DNA of 64,000 nucleotides. Source: Mactra quadrangularis (taxonomy: Eukaryota; Mollusca; Bivalvia; Venerida; Mactridae). The DNA is taken from NCBI GenBank assembly GCA_025267735.1, contig CM046311.1, positions 32,278,895 to 32,342,894 on the forward strand, given 5' to 3'. Position numbers and translations under genes: made by a program. The notes below the pieces were generated by a model. It made no database searches. It was not told the DNA's origin and saw only the letters and a list, made by a program, of their open reading frames with translations. This document shows positions 1 through 35,066 of the stretch, in pieces; within the stretch, counting starts at the first letter, position 1, and every line of letters starts with the position of its first letter.

Positions 1-419
1 TATAACCATCCATTAATGATTGATGCAAATGACTTAAGCAAACAGAAATTTCCATCAATTCACACCCCATAAATTTGTTTTCAGACTAATTTTAGAAATG
101 CTGCACGAAAATCAATCCAGAATAATCATAAAGCCCAGTGCCAAGAAATATCGTCCACGGACGCCACTCGATTTTCTGGATGTATAATAATTATTAACCG
201 TATAAGGAAGATCAAAGACAGTCGCCGATTTTGCCGACGATTTTCTGCCTCCACGAGACGTCGTGAGAAGATTACTCGAGAAGATTATTGTAAATTAATT
301 TCAGAATTTCTCGATATCATCTTAATTTTATATTCTTTGCAAATTAAACAAATAACGTAGACATTTGAAGATTTTATCAACCACAGAATAAAAATAAATA
401 AATAAATGATAAAGCATAC
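1..419. other. Left-edge non-coding sequence
   Basis: No coding exon, RNA gene or repeat could be supported here. If the candidate exon at 420-510 is real, this stretch is the start of its first intron on the minus strand. The phrase AAAATCGTCGGC on the minus strand occurs both here (around 226-240) and in the candidate exon, which may be chance. Confidence 0.4.
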
Positions 420-510
420 CCCATATATTTAACCAGCCGACGATTTTGCACGGAAACTTTAAATTCAAATTTCGCCGTCGTTTCCTGTACGACATTTTGC
501 TTAATTCCAC
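420..510 (-). CDS. Possible first coding exon of an unidentified gene running off the left edge
   Basis: On the minus strand an ATG at 510 (or an in-frame one at 495) opens 30 codons ending at a good donor, G|GTATGC, at 420/419. The encoded start is basic (MSYRKRRRNLNLKFPC) and then hydrophobic. The upstream side (511-780) is richer in CpG than the surroundings and holds a CTCF-like site, as a promoter might. I do not recognise the protein and no continuation exon was identified in bases 1-419. It could equally be a chance open frame. Confidence 0.22.
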
Positions 511-667
511 AAAAATACGAAATAATCACTAAGTAAACACTCCATATAAGAATACAATCACTGATATTTCACTTAACCCGTTGTAACACCTTATGTCCCA
601 CGTGAAAACTTAATATTGCGTCGTCTGTCAAATACGCCTTCGCGCGTTAAACTGATATCTTAATTTC

Positions 668-683
668 CCGCTAGGTGGCGCGG
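668..683 (+). promoter_or_regulatory. CTCF-like motif
   Basis: The sequence CCGCTAGGTGGCGCGG fits the core CTCF consensus (CCNCNAGGTGGCNG-like) closely. It lies in a small GC-richer patch just upstream, on the minus strand, of the candidate exon at 420-510. Binding is an inference from motif similarity only. Confidence 0.3.
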
Positions 684-1260
684 TAATAGGAAATCAATCG
701 TCAGAATTGAAATACGTGCAGCTCGTGCAATCTTGATTAACTGCACACTTAGTTCTTAGCTCATCCGTGTATTTATCGTATATCATGTAGTCACGTAGAT
801 TTAATATTATTTGTGTCTATTCTGATCTGCCTTATTCGCAGAAAATTGGTTCGATTTTTTTTTGGTTGATTGAAAACGCATCAATGTTTAAAGCTTTCGT
901 CGTTTAATAAATAATGCATTAAGTTTAATTGAACGCCATCCATGGGATAGTGTCCTCGTTGAAATGACTTACATAGAACGAATGAATACACGACGTTAAC
1001 TTACAGCTAATAGATTATTTTAAGTGATGTGAAATGAGCTGATATTTGTCAATGCCCTTTGTTCAATTCAAGGTCGAAATGCTAAAAACTAAATCTGACG
1101 TCAATTTTGCATGTATGAGCTTTTATTTTTTGCAATTATTTTTATGCGATCAAGATATATCTTTCCAAGAGTATTTACAAATTTACACAACCAATTATCT
1201 ATTTACCAATTTAAAATATAGAAAGATGTTTTGTGTCAAAGGAATAAATGCTTTACGATA

Positions 1261-1313
1261 AAGGGAGACAACTGTAACAAGTGAAAAACAAAAGTTTAAT
1301 AGTTGTCTCCCTT
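1261..1313. repeat. Short perfect hairpin, 13-bp arms
   Basis: AAGGGAGACAACT at 1261-1273 is perfectly inverted as AGTTGTCTCCCTT at 1301-1313, with a 27-base loop. The arms start and end at the same AAGGG/CCCTT edge, which resembles a minimal foldback element rather than a gene part. Confidence 0.6.
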
Positions 1314-2061
1314 AGATTGGTTGAAACCGCAGAATCCGTGTTTGTGATCACATCACACTATTTTTGGTCTTGATGATGCTTATTAAGGTGTTGTTCATAG
1401 AAATTATACGATTAACAACATCTTAATTCCTTTTTAAAAAGAATTATGATATTTCAGAAAAAAGCCAACTGTTTTCCCACTTTATAGTGATAATTAAGAC
1501 TGTCCAATTGCTGGTTCAAGCAATCTTATAGTTGTTTTATTAAACTGTCACAACTTAAATAATTACACGATCACTGAATCTGATATGTTTAACTCATTTT
1601 GAACTTGTTATTTCCCCAATAATAAAATCGCTGCAAGTATAGTTCATCAATAATTAATATGAACTGATCTCTCCATGGTTAAAAAGAAGTTGAATAACTC
1701 ACATCCAGTTACTGTGTAATTATTTAAGTTGGGACAAGTTGATAAAAGAGCACTATACCTCTAGTATTCAAGTCAGTTTGTCTATTAACTTTTTTCTACA
1801 AATCATTTAGTTCCCTTACATTTCAGATATAGTCATTAAACTGAAGGATTTTTGCCACCAATAGGTTCATTACCCCGATGCCTAAACTATAGCCATTTAA
1901 CATTGAACTGAAAGAATTTGTCTATTTATTCGTTAACTGGTCTTTAAAAACTCATACATCATCCCTTACCTAACAAAAATCCTCACTCTGCTTTTCCCAG
2001 TGATGAACATTCTTCCTCCTTTTTAACAGGGTAAAAAAATGTAATAGCATTTTATAGTCCA
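1314..2061. other. Intergenic sequence, nothing recognised
   Basis: AT-rich sequence with no open frame of note and no repeat shared with the rest of the window that I could see. Confidence 0.4.
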
Positions 2062-2353
2062 AGTTTCATGCTTACGCACATTCAACGACTTTACAGCAAT
2101 TTCCCCTGCTCACTGGGCTACTGGTATCTATCAATCTCCCTGGGGAGTCTTTTTACTCCGCTTATTAGTGCAGCCAAAAAATTGGCGCAGCCGAATTATA
2201 CCACCCTCGCAGGTACCCATTTTCACCTGGGTGGAGTAAAGCAATTGCAGGTAAATTTCTTGCTCAAGGAAATTAGCAGTGCCCCTGGTGGGATTTGAAC
2301 CCAGGACCTATTGATCCCTAAGGGCGCGTCCTACCACTGGACCACTGCTCCTA
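2062..2353 (-). mobile_element. tRNA-derived SINE, family A copy 1
   Basis: On the minus strand the element starts with a tRNA-like head, GGAGCAGTGGTCCAGTGGTA (A box), followed by GGGTTCAAATCCC (B box). The body is shared with copies at 20417, 29485, 48340 and 55485. The head does not fold as a functional tRNA because its 5' GGAGCAG does not pair with the 3' CAGGGGC, so it is a SINE promoter and not a tRNA gene. Confidence 0.75.
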
Positions 2354-2515
2354 GGGTAAAAATTGAGCGGAAGTATAAGCCTAGTAACTGGTTAACAGGT
2401 AAATCCAGAGATTTAGCCTTTCCCAGAACAGTGATAAGGTTGACTAACTGCAGTGATATGATATAGTGTCTTGCTATGGCTTTAAGACCAACCAAAAATA
2501 AAGAAGACAAACAAA
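2354..2515 (+). repeat. SINE family C body and tail fragment
   Basis: Plus-strand sequence with AACTGGTTAACAGGTAAATC and a later block TGATATGATATAGTGTCTTG. Both resemble, in the same order, the bodies at 8593-8812 and 16475-16700 and the inverse of 48838-49146. There is no tRNA-like head, so this is a 5'-truncated copy that abuts the family A SINE. Confidence 0.5.
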
Positions 2516-2699
2516 AGGAGTAAAGATTTTCAAACTTTTATTAATTCCATATAACATACATGAAATCTAGAAAGAAAAATATGAACCAGCACTGGGATTG
2601 CATAAAACTTTTACATAATTAATAATGTAGGTTGAGAAAGTTCTAGCTAGTACATGCTGACCTGAGAAATTTTACACTATCATTAACATTCATTAAAAC

Positions 2700-3490
2700 A
2701 CTTAAATACTGAAGGATACAATCTATCAATATATCTCGAGTCAATATGGACAAGCTGTATATCAAATCAGTCAGCCACAATGTAGTTTCTGAATAGTGTA
2801 ATGTATTTATTAGTCTCGGGCCAGTGTGTACAAGCTATTTATTAAATCAGGTAGCAATAGTATATTTACTGAAACATGTAACTCATTTATCATTCTCGGG
2901 TTAAAGTGAATGAGCTATCTATTAAATAAGTTAACCACAGTATAGCTATGTTGGGTCAATATGAACAAGCTTCTTCATTAAATCAATTGGTCTCATTGTA
3001 TTTAAAGAAATGTGTAATGTATTTATCAGTCTCAGGCCAAAGAGTATGAGCTGTTCATTTATTAAGTTAACCACAGTATAGCTACTGAAGTGTGTAATGT
3101 GTTAATCTACCTCAGGTCAACAGGGACAGCTACAATGTACATGTATTTATCAAATCAGTAAGTCACAGTATAATTACTGACGTGTGTAATGTAACAATAT
3201 ATGTTGAGTCAATATAAACAAGCGTTTCATTACATCTTAAAAGTGTCATGTATATATGAGTCTTAGGTCAAATTGTACAAGCTATTGATTAAATCAATTA
3301 GCCACATTGTTTATTTTTGAAGTATGTAATGTATCTATCTTAGGTCAACATGAACAAGTCTGAATTATGTAATGTATAAATCTACCCCAGGCCAAAGTGT
3401 ACAAGCTATTTATCAAATCAGGTAGCCACAGTGAAGTTACAAACATGTAATGTGTTAATCTTTCTCAGGCTTATATGAACAAGCTATAGC
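2700..3490. repeat. Diverged minisatellite, period about 90 bp
   Basis: About nine imperfect repeats of a unit that contains in order 'gtgtaatgtatttatcagtc', 'gtacaagctatttattaaat' and 'cagttagccacagtatagtt'-like blocks. Copies differ by substitutions and small deletions, so the array is old. It lies between the SINE and the 3' side of ABCF1. Confidence 0.7.
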
Positions 3491-5055
3491 ATTTTTTGTA
3501 GCATAGTAACCCATTCACCAACTTTGACTCATTTCAGATCCACTCCAGAAAACGGGGGAAGGGAAAATACTGAAGTTAGGAAAACCAACCTGTAAGATCT
3601 TTCCTTCTTGAGCATTTTATGCAATCTAATGAATATTCAGAGAACTTGATGAGATGAATATGCCACTTGACTATGTTTTCAAACCCACACTAAGCAAGAG
3701 TTCTTGTGCATGCAATGAATATGAATACTAAGTTTCAATTTAAATCAAAATGACAAAGTTATGTCCAGGGGCTGTACAAGTGAAAAGTAGAGACACCGAA
3801 AGGCAAAACCCAGGATTCAAACAATATGTGTACCCCAATCAGGCAACAGAAAAACTTTATATAATAGTACATGAAATGTATCAATGAATTGAACATGATT
3901 CAGTCTAAATATTAGGATAAAAATATAATGAAGACATATAACTATTTAACACTATCATAAATATGTATTTACTTCTTATACCTATGGGTGAAAGTACAAA
4001 ATTTTCATAATTCTAAAATTTCTGATTCGATTCATATGATTCTAATAGCTTTTATAAAGAAAATCCTGATCAATAGCTTTTATAAAGGAAATCCTGATCT
4101 TCAGGAACAGTCCTGAAAACTCAATCATATGATATTATAGGTCGAGGTACAAAATTTATAAAATCCTGAAATTCCTCATTTACATGATTCTAGTAGCTTT
4201 TACAAAGAAAAATATCTTTTCTTTGAAGGTTAAATTCCAAAACACAGAAGAAAAACTTACATATTTTTTTCAATATTTAACCTTCAAATTTAAGATGCCA
4301 GAAAGAGAGGACAACCTTTACAGAAGTAACTTCTCTCAAGTCTCAAAAAATCCTTAACTACAGTAACAGTTCTGAAAACTTCCATTCATGCACGTATGTT
4401 TGACGTCATAACGACAACTGAAAATATCTAGTGCTGTATATGTGAATGACTTAGAATAAAGCGAGATTTTATTGAACATTTCATTCAAATTTTTACAATT
4501 TCTGATATTAAATATACAATGCCATCCTAAATTACCTTTTCACTAGTAAAAATACTAGTTTTTCAAAAATACAATAAAAGTCACTTTATATATATTTACA
4601 CATTATGATAGTAGTGAACTTGTGATAGAGTGTAATAAATGAAAGAAGAGTTATGATACTTGATACAATTGTTATTGTTATACAAAAGCATGTAATTAAA
4701 GATAAGTTTTAAATTTCTTAAGTATCGGAAAAAATTGAAAACCAAAATGTAAAGGTAATTATGGATGACACATGACAAAGAAAACATACTGTACAATATA
4801 TGATGACCCTTTAACCCCTAATTTGATGATATTAGTAATTAAGATGAATCCAGATTTTTTCACAAGCAAAACCTACAAAAGATTTTTAGGGGCCTTGCTT
4901 AATCGGACATACCATTGGGTTCACATAGTTCTGTGAACATGTAATATACATCAATGAGTAGACTATACCTTCTATTAAATAAGAATTTAATTTATTTTGA
5001 ACAAATTCACACATACTCCAACCAACAAAAATGATTTATGAATCTGTAAAAATTT
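3491..5055. other. Intergenic sequence 3' of ABCF1
   Basis: No gene recognised. A short direct duplication is visible at about 3985-4210 (twice a block with tagcttttataaag and aaatcctga). Part of this stretch could be ABCF1 3' UTR. A minus-strand AATAAA at about 4469-4474 is one possible polyadenylation signal, but several others fit equally well. Confidence 0.3.
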
Positions 5056-5080
5056 CACACACACACACATACACACACAT
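5056..5080. repeat. (CA)n microsatellite
   Basis: Simple CA dinucleotide run interrupted by one TA step. It is the only CA run of this length in the window. Confidence 0.85.
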
Positions 5081-5438
5081 AAATCAATGTGTTGCTATTA
5101 TTTACCATGATTTCGGTCTACAAATAAGCGGATGTCTGGTTGCCAGGGACAACCAATTTCTAGTTTAGGCAACCAAAAATTTCTTCTAGAGCTACCAAAT
5201 TTCTACTTACAAGATATAGTGCTAGCTGCTAAAATGACCTGTTTGGCAAGCACTTTGGTATCCTTATTTCGTAGACAGTGATTTCAATTTCAACAAAATA
5301 TATTCAAGAGAAGTCATGTCTGAGTGATTGAAGATAAGGTGTAGTCTAGAATTCAGTCTAAAACATTTCTACCTATTCAAGAGTACTTGAGGACAATGAT
5401 ACAGGGTTTCGTGGAGATCGGATGTCAGACGATCTAGC

Positions 5439-5481
5439 CGTCTGCAGCATACCCCAGTTTGAGGGATGCTGGCAGCAGACG
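5439..5481 (-). other. Imperfect stem-loop 130 bp after the ABCF1 stop
   Basis: CGTCTGC (5439-5445) pairs perfectly with GCAGACG (5475-5481), and AGCAT pairs with ATGCT after a 4-base bulge. The inner CCCC/GAGGG part pairs weakly. If transcribed it lies in the ABCF1 3' UTR. A role is not shown by the sequence. Confidence 0.35.
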
Positions 5482-5610
5482 ACAAATATACCCCCAGACT
5501 TAATAGATTATTCAAATGATTAAGAATTACTTAATAATTAAATATAAACACTATTTTCACACTATCACTTAGTAAACTCCAACTATCACTCGATAACCTT
5601 CTACTTTCAC

Positions 5611-28859
<23,249 letters not shown>

Positions 28860-29484
28860 TTTGTTTAGTTAATCACAAAAATCTGTTAAAAGTTGTAAAT
28901 TTCTTTTAATTTCGCAACATGTGTCACCGAGAGGAAAACACAAATGTTATCCGAATATGCCACTTTAAATAGAAAAAAGACCAACCAACACGTTCTTGAC
29001 ATTACGGAATCTGTTCCAGCTAGAGTTAACTCCCCTGACATTTACTTGTCACTGGCTCAACCTACACAGCCTCCACACAGATTTTCCCTAAATCCGGCTT
29101 TCACTCACACAATTCTATCCGTACATTTTACTCACAAACATAGACTTGTCTGTGTTTTCCTGTATATATTAGTTTAATGCTGGGTAATACATAATCAGAA
29201 TTAGAGGTTTAAGTTAGCTTCTGTTTTTGTTACTGTTGTTTTGTCTTTGTAGCAACTTGTTGATTTTTCCATAATCAAATTTGTAAAAAGAGAACAAGAT
29301 TCTTTTTATAGATAATTGTACATGTCTCATACACTGACAGAGTATTCAATTGGCAATAACCTCAATAAATGGTAATTGTCTATAGATAATGGAATATGTC
29401 ACATTGCTTTCAAAATGATTAAATCTGTTCTGATTTAATAAACATTTGCATCCAAATATTGAAAGTTTAAAGAAGTTGAAGCGC
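28860..29484. other. Upstream region of ABCF1
   Basis: Contains the ABCF1 promoter by position, but no clear TATA box or initiator could be chosen. A 77-codon plus-strand frame at 28944-29177 has no recognised content. Confidence 0.4.
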
Positions 29485-29724
29485 AGTTTAAAGTCTTCTT
29501 CCATATACATGTTTAGCCAACTTAATGATTTTGTACGATAACTCCTGATCATTGAAATCTCCTTCAGGCAGGCGATCTCTCACAGTACCCATTTACACCT
29601 GGGTGGCGTGGAACAATTGTAGGTCAATTTCTTGCTCAAGGAAATTAGCAGTACCCCTACTGGGAATCGAACCCAGGACCTCTTGATCTGAAAGGGCACA
29701 TCCTACCACTGGACCACTGCTCCT
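29485..29724 (-). mobile_element. tRNA-derived SINE, family A copy 3
   Basis: Well preserved. The minus-strand head is GGAGCAGTGGTCCAGTGGTA with B box GGGTTCGATTCCC, followed by the shared body and a 3' part with 'gtatatggaagaagactt'. Confidence 0.78.
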
Positions 29725-30659
29725 AAATGATCCAAATAAATGCAGAACATAGAAAGCTAGTGAATGTACATGTCAGTGAATTAATACAAATAGTTGATCA
29801 TCATACCCTTATAAATGTTTGGACAACCGAAACATATAGGATTTTTAAAGAAAATTAAACATAAATTTTCTCAAGCACAAGTGACTATTTTACTAGTAAT
29901 CAACTCCTTCACCAATCTTTGTGATCATTAGAAAATTTCTGTTTTCTAATTAACTAAAGAAATTGTATAAATGATTGTATAAAACAGATTATTTTTCATT
30001 TCAAAATCAGAGAATTTAAGGCATTTCTTGTAATAATTGTTATGATTTAGGTCTGCATGATTGGTTCTTCACACAATACCCATTAATTATCATAATAACA
30101 TTGTTAATCAAACAATAAAGAAGGTATAGACATAAACGCTTTAAAATACTTGCTCAAAGCTCTAATTTGATGGCTAATCTTTAACTACCACCATCGGGTT
30201 GCGGCAATTCAAACAATCATTAATGCAGAATAGAGGTGTCATTGATTGGGCTCAAAGCATATTGACAGTATTGAAAAATAAATATCAATGAGTCACCAAT
30301 ATATCTCAGTACCTTCACTGCAGTACAATAGAAATCGTTTAGGTTGTGACTTGTCATAAACTAATAATAGATGTATATTTGTCATGAATGTTATACCATT
30401 TATGGAATAGAGCTATTTCCTCAATTGGTGTGCCATCAATGTTTTTGACCTATCAGTTCATATTATGACAGCGCACATGTTTCCACTTACGATAGAAGGT
30501 TCGTCTCACAAATTTGACTCTTAATAGTGACTTTCATTTATTTACCTAAAAAGGCTTTATTATCAATATTTCAAAATGCATATCTATTATCGATCAGAAA
30601 GTAAATATCCACAATACAGTGATATCGTTGGAATCGATGACAGCTCTAACACAGCATAT
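29725..30659. other. Intergenic sequence, nothing recognised
   Basis: AT-rich sequence between the SINE and an inverted-repeat element, with no supported gene. Confidence 0.4.
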
Positions 30660-30903
30660 CGCCGTGGTCACTTGAAAATGCGGGAACTACAAAATGCTAA
30701 GTTTTCAGGAGACGAAAAAAAACATGATTTCTTAAAGCTGAACTATGAACCTCCGGCATTTTTAATAGTTAAAAAAAATCATACATCTAATTGGCTAATG
30801 AGGATGAAAGTTTAACAGAACGACGCGGGAAGACATGTAGTTTTGGAAATTACAAAAAAAGAAAAATCGAAATTTTGTAGATCCGGCATTTTCAAGTGAC
30901 CAT
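30660..30903. mobile_element. Small inverted-repeat element
   Basis: GGTCACTTGAAAATGCGGGA at the left is inverted near 30880-30903 (GGTCACTTGAAAATGCCGGA on the minus strand), and similarity continues inward through CTACAAAAT. A 79-codon plus-strand frame (30576-30815) runs into it and is not a recognised protein. Confidence 0.5.
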
Positions 30904-31164
30904 GACGAAATATGTTTAAATGCCACTTGTACGACAACAAATAAACAAGATTTAAGAGACAATAAATTTCAATTAATTTATTTTCAAACTTAATACATGA
31001 GGTTATATGTAAATATTTATACATAATAGAATACATAATACACTAAAAGAAAGTACATGATAACAAATACAATAACCTGACAGGGCAGTGAAAGCTAGAC
31101 AAAAAGTCACCATTCAGTATATCAGAAAATATACATTATCTGTTTTTCTTCCATTTTTTAGGGA

Positions 31165-31490
31165 CTTTAGTTAGTTATCTTTCCTTGATAAAATCTGAAG
31201 CGATCCAATTGGTAAGTAAGTCCTTACAGTTGGAATCCTCAGATTTTATCATTGAAGTCCTATATATGGATAGCAAAATATTTCATCCAATATATTTCTT
31301 GTTAATGAAGATATTAACAGAAGTGGTGAAATTTAGATAGTTTGTAACCCTTAAAATGCTTAGCTTGAATTTCAAACAAATTAAAGGTTTTACAAAAAAG
31401 TAATCTTAGATTAATTTTGGCAAACTGACATTGAAAAGTAAGGGTAAAATCTGAGTAATCCAACTAATTGGACCTACCTATTTGAAGAGT
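31165..31490. mobile_element. Repeat family F, copy 1, with inverted ends
   Basis: Left TTAGTTAGTTATCTTTCCTT and right (inverted) TTAGTCAGTTATTTCCCCTT. An internal block 'aatcctcagattttatcatt' recurs, diverged, inverted at 36245-36560 and direct at about 39765-39860. Confidence 0.55.
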
Positions 31491-33292
31491 ATACAAGGGG
31501 AAATAACTGACTAAGGTCCTTTATTGGCTGTAAATTTTTGGAAGGTACTGTTTATAAAGAATATTACATGTATTCATTAAAGTTGTCTGCTTTATTTTAT
31601 AAATAGTGTTTAAAAAATTGTTTTTTCAACAGGATTTAGCAAACTTCACTTAAAGAAAGTTGTCTCAAAAAATAATCTTTGTTTCGCGCCCCCAGGTCTC
31701 AGCAGGGGGGTTCCAAAGGGGGGGGGAATGTGGTCAGGGTCAATTTTTTCCAGTTTAAACAACAGGCTGCAGAATTTATAAAAGAGAACTCGGCAACATT
31801 GGCAATAGTAGAAGCAAAGAAAGAGAACTTGATTCTAAATGAAAATCAAAACATGTATATGAATCTATAAAGAATATTTTTAATTTTGTCATGATAATAT
31901 TTTTTGAATTACTAGCTAATGTATAACAATTAAAAGAATATAATGTAATGTATGTTTTATGTCACATTTCAAGGCTTCAGTCATATTGTCTAACTTGTGT
32001 TCCCAGGCCAGGTACATGTGATAGAGGCTGACTTTTGGCAAACTGAAAGCCATTGAAGACAAATTAACACATTTAAAACTAATCTAACGTTAAAATCAAT
32101 AACAATTAAATGAACTAAAGAAATAATATGAGGTACACAAACGTTATCAAGGACCTAGACAAAATTTTTGACTAACAGTACAATTACCAGCACTAAAGAA
32201 ACATGATTTTGTATGTTAGTATGTGATAAACCTGGACCCCTAAAAACATTAAATATCTCAATAACTATCAGGTGGAATCAAATTAATTTTGTATGTAATC
32301 ATAACTACCATTTTCCTTCTCAAATAAAATTAATCAGAATTTTTCTTCAGTTACCTAGCAAGCCTTCAGTAGACATGCAATGCAAATTTAAGCAAAATCG
32401 TTTTATAGAAAATGACGTTTTTTAGTAGCCCAGGTCTATCGCAAACTACCTATACCATGTAACATTTTACAATCAGGGTGCCTGTAAGAAGTTGGTAGGA
32501 GGTCGGGTAACTCATACTCTAATAGTCATGCTGGACTGACCGGGATTTAGGTGGACTAACTGGCTAAATCCGAAGATTGTGTAAAAGGTGAATTGAGAAA
32601 AAAACAGTATTAAACGCCTGAAGTATGAGCGGTCATAAAGGCCCTCTACCTCAAAAGAGACCTTGACCTTTAAGCTACATATCCCCAAAAAGTAGGAGAC
32701 ACATCTTCATGAAGAAAAACCCGTGATTAGAAGCAAAATTATGGTCTGAACTTGAAATTGCCAACAGACAGAGTAACCATGCAGACTCAAACATCATTCA
32801 TCCATTCCGGCATATAAAATTTATGAAAGAAAAATCCTAACTAGATGTTGTAATTTAAAAAAATATTTTGACCTATATTGATCATAAAATGTCACATAGT
32901 GTTAGGCACCAGGGTATTCTAAGCAAGAAGAAAAATCTCAAGTATCATGGGTGTGCAATACCAAGTTTATACCACTTATCCACGGACAAACGAAATCTAA
33001 AAATCAACTTGTCTATGATCCAAATGCATTTGTCCACAATTTCAAAACTTGAACAAGAAAAATTTAGAACTGTGATATTAAATACATACTTAAAGTTATA
33101 ATAAAAATTCACAATGAAATTGTTCAATGTTAAGTATGATTGAATCATTTATACATCTACATAATACAGTACTGCTTAGTTAGTATGCTTACAGCTAAAA
33201 ATATTACTATGCTTAACGAAACTTCTTAGTACCCGGATTTCAATGCCGTTGGAATTTTATATTTTTTTCAACATTTATGTCCGATCATTTAA
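31491..33292. other. Intergenic sequence between ABCF1 and ZER1
   Basis: No gene recognised. A G-rich patch at 31698-31730 (two runs of six to nine G) and a possible SINE remnant near 32480-32600 are the only notable items. Confidence 0.4.
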
Positions 33293-33700
33293 TGGAAATG
33301 TGTAAAGAACTAAACTGTAGTCTGCTTGCGTGGTTTTCATGCTTTTAAATTGATGCAAAATTGGTTTTGTCATGCATGTGCTGAAAAGCGGAAATTGGCA
33401 CATGCCTCTTGTCCAAAAATCCCACGTGGTCAGTTTTGGTAAAAATCATTAGTGTGCCGAAATGCACAATGAAAAAGCAAGAAATGGCCAAAATGCCACT
33501 ACATGAACGAGAAATTACCATAGATTTTTGGCAAGACGGTGCGTCAAATGCAGGATAAGATTTCTAATTGCTAATTTCTGTTAAATCAAAGCAATAAGAA
33601 ATCTTCCATATCTATGCATGCACAACCAAACCGGTTTGGCATTGATAAAGTAGCATGAAAACCATGCAAGCATAGGTCAGTATGGTCCTACACATTTCCA
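33293..33700. mobile_element. TIR element, TGGAAATGTGTA termini
   Basis: TGGAAATGTGTAAAGAAC at the left and the inverse TACACATTTCCA at the right. A second inverted block, CTTGCGTGGTTTTCATGC against GCATGAAAACCATGCAAG, lies about 30 bp further in. No clear target duplication. Confidence 0.55.
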
Positions 33701-33951
33701 TCTTTGATCAGACATAAATAATGAAAAATACACATTTCCTAAAGTATCGAAATCAGGGTACTTATAAGTTTTGTTAAGTATAGTTAATGGACAAGATGGA
33801 ATGAAACATTGACTTGTCAGCAGACATAAATGTAAGAGTCGGACAAGTTGGGCATAGGGGTTCGCACACTTTAGCATAAAGAGGGTCAACTGTGTCAGGT
33901 CAAATTTGACGAAACAATATTATAATATAATTACATTAAATAACTAAATAC

Positions 33952-34489
33952 TAGGGCTGTCACGATACTACAAGAAGCCTATCGCCAAATATTGCAATAC
34001 GCTAGCACCGTATCGCGATACATACCACGATATATTGTGGGGTTTTAAATTTGTTAATCTTACATGCAGCTACTGAAAGAATTTAGCTTCTTTGGGTCTA
34101 TACTGTCATTTAGCATTGTGATATATGTTTTGTATATAAAAAGGTGCTTAGGTTAAAAGAAACAATCAGTACATTCTAGCAATTAAGCTTCCTGACGTCA
34201 TGCTTGTTTCAAAACTACCTGTCCTGAAGTATTCGATTCAAGAACATGTTTTGCACAAGCTTCATGCAACCAATCGAATTTGCTCCATTCAGTAGAAATT
34301 CTTGTAACTTAAGCTTAGATTGAATGAACGATGAAAAAAACTGACATTTCGGTACTTTGATTTCCCGAAGGTAAGAGTTTTCCTATTGAAATAAAGAATA
34401 TCACCAAATACCGGTACATTAAATTGGTACCACGGTATGTATTGCCACAGCTGCATATTGCAATATACCGGTATATCGTGACAGCCCTA
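33952..34489. mobile_element. hAT MITE, TAGGGCTGTCACGATA termini
   Basis: Exact 8-bp duplication CTAAATAC on both sides (33944-33951, 34490-34497) and near-perfect inverted ends TAGGGCTGTCACGATA. The interior has 'tattgcaatatac' and 'ggtacattaaattggtacca' motifs, shared with 14656-15100. Confidence 0.85.
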
Positions 34490-34985
34490 CTAAATACACA
34501 CGATAGTATACAATGTAAGCAGAATTAAAAATTGACACAATTTTTAGCATAATTTTTTAAATAAAAGTTAACATATAAAATCACATTTTACCAAACATGG
34601 TTAATTTATACACTAGTTACATAAATACAAAGGTACATCAGGCCATACCAAAATGATTCTATGTTTAGCGTCCTATCAAACTTTTCCAACCTACTTACCA
34701 AGCATGAAAACTAGAGCAGCGTTTTTGTTTAAAATTTTCAAAGCCTATCCACTAGTGAACGTTTAACATATAATTGTTTTAGTATGGCCTTTGTTAATTA
34801 TGTCATGGAAAGAATTAAAATGATAAAATCTTTAATTGCACAACATTCTTAATTGAAAACTTTCACCTTGGCTCGTGATAAGAATATTATTACATGAAGC
34901 ACTATATTTCAACTGAAGATGTTGATGTCTTCTTCTGGCATTGTCAATTTGAAGTTTAATTCCATAACACACAAAAAAACACTTA

Positions 34986-35066
34986 CATATCACAGGCTTC
35001 GCACTAAACAGTTGTAACTCACTCTTTAAATTGAGTTACAACCATTTTGCGCTAAGTCTGCGATAT
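34986..35066. other. Long imperfect hairpin, arms about 33 nt
   Basis: ATCACAGGCTTCGCACTAAA...GTTGTAACTCA pairs with an inverse arm, with about 8 mismatches, around a loop of about 13 nt that ends in TGAGTTACAAC. Size and shape resemble either a minimal MITE or a miRNA precursor. The sequence alone does not decide. Confidence 0.4.

Noticed and set aside
2283..2353. Apparent tRNA genes (also near 16475, 22100, 29650, 41620, 49070, 55660, 55745)
   Set aside because: A and B boxes are present but acceptor stems do not pair, and each is joined to a body repeated elsewhere. They are SINE heads.
28944..29177. 77-codon plus-strand frame upstream of ABCF1, a possible divergent gene
   Set aside because: No domain, no supported splice sites or further exons on the plus strand. 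It could be chance.
30576..30815. 79-codon plus-strand frame
   Set aside because: It runs into a small inverted-repeat element and ends within it. No recognisable protein.
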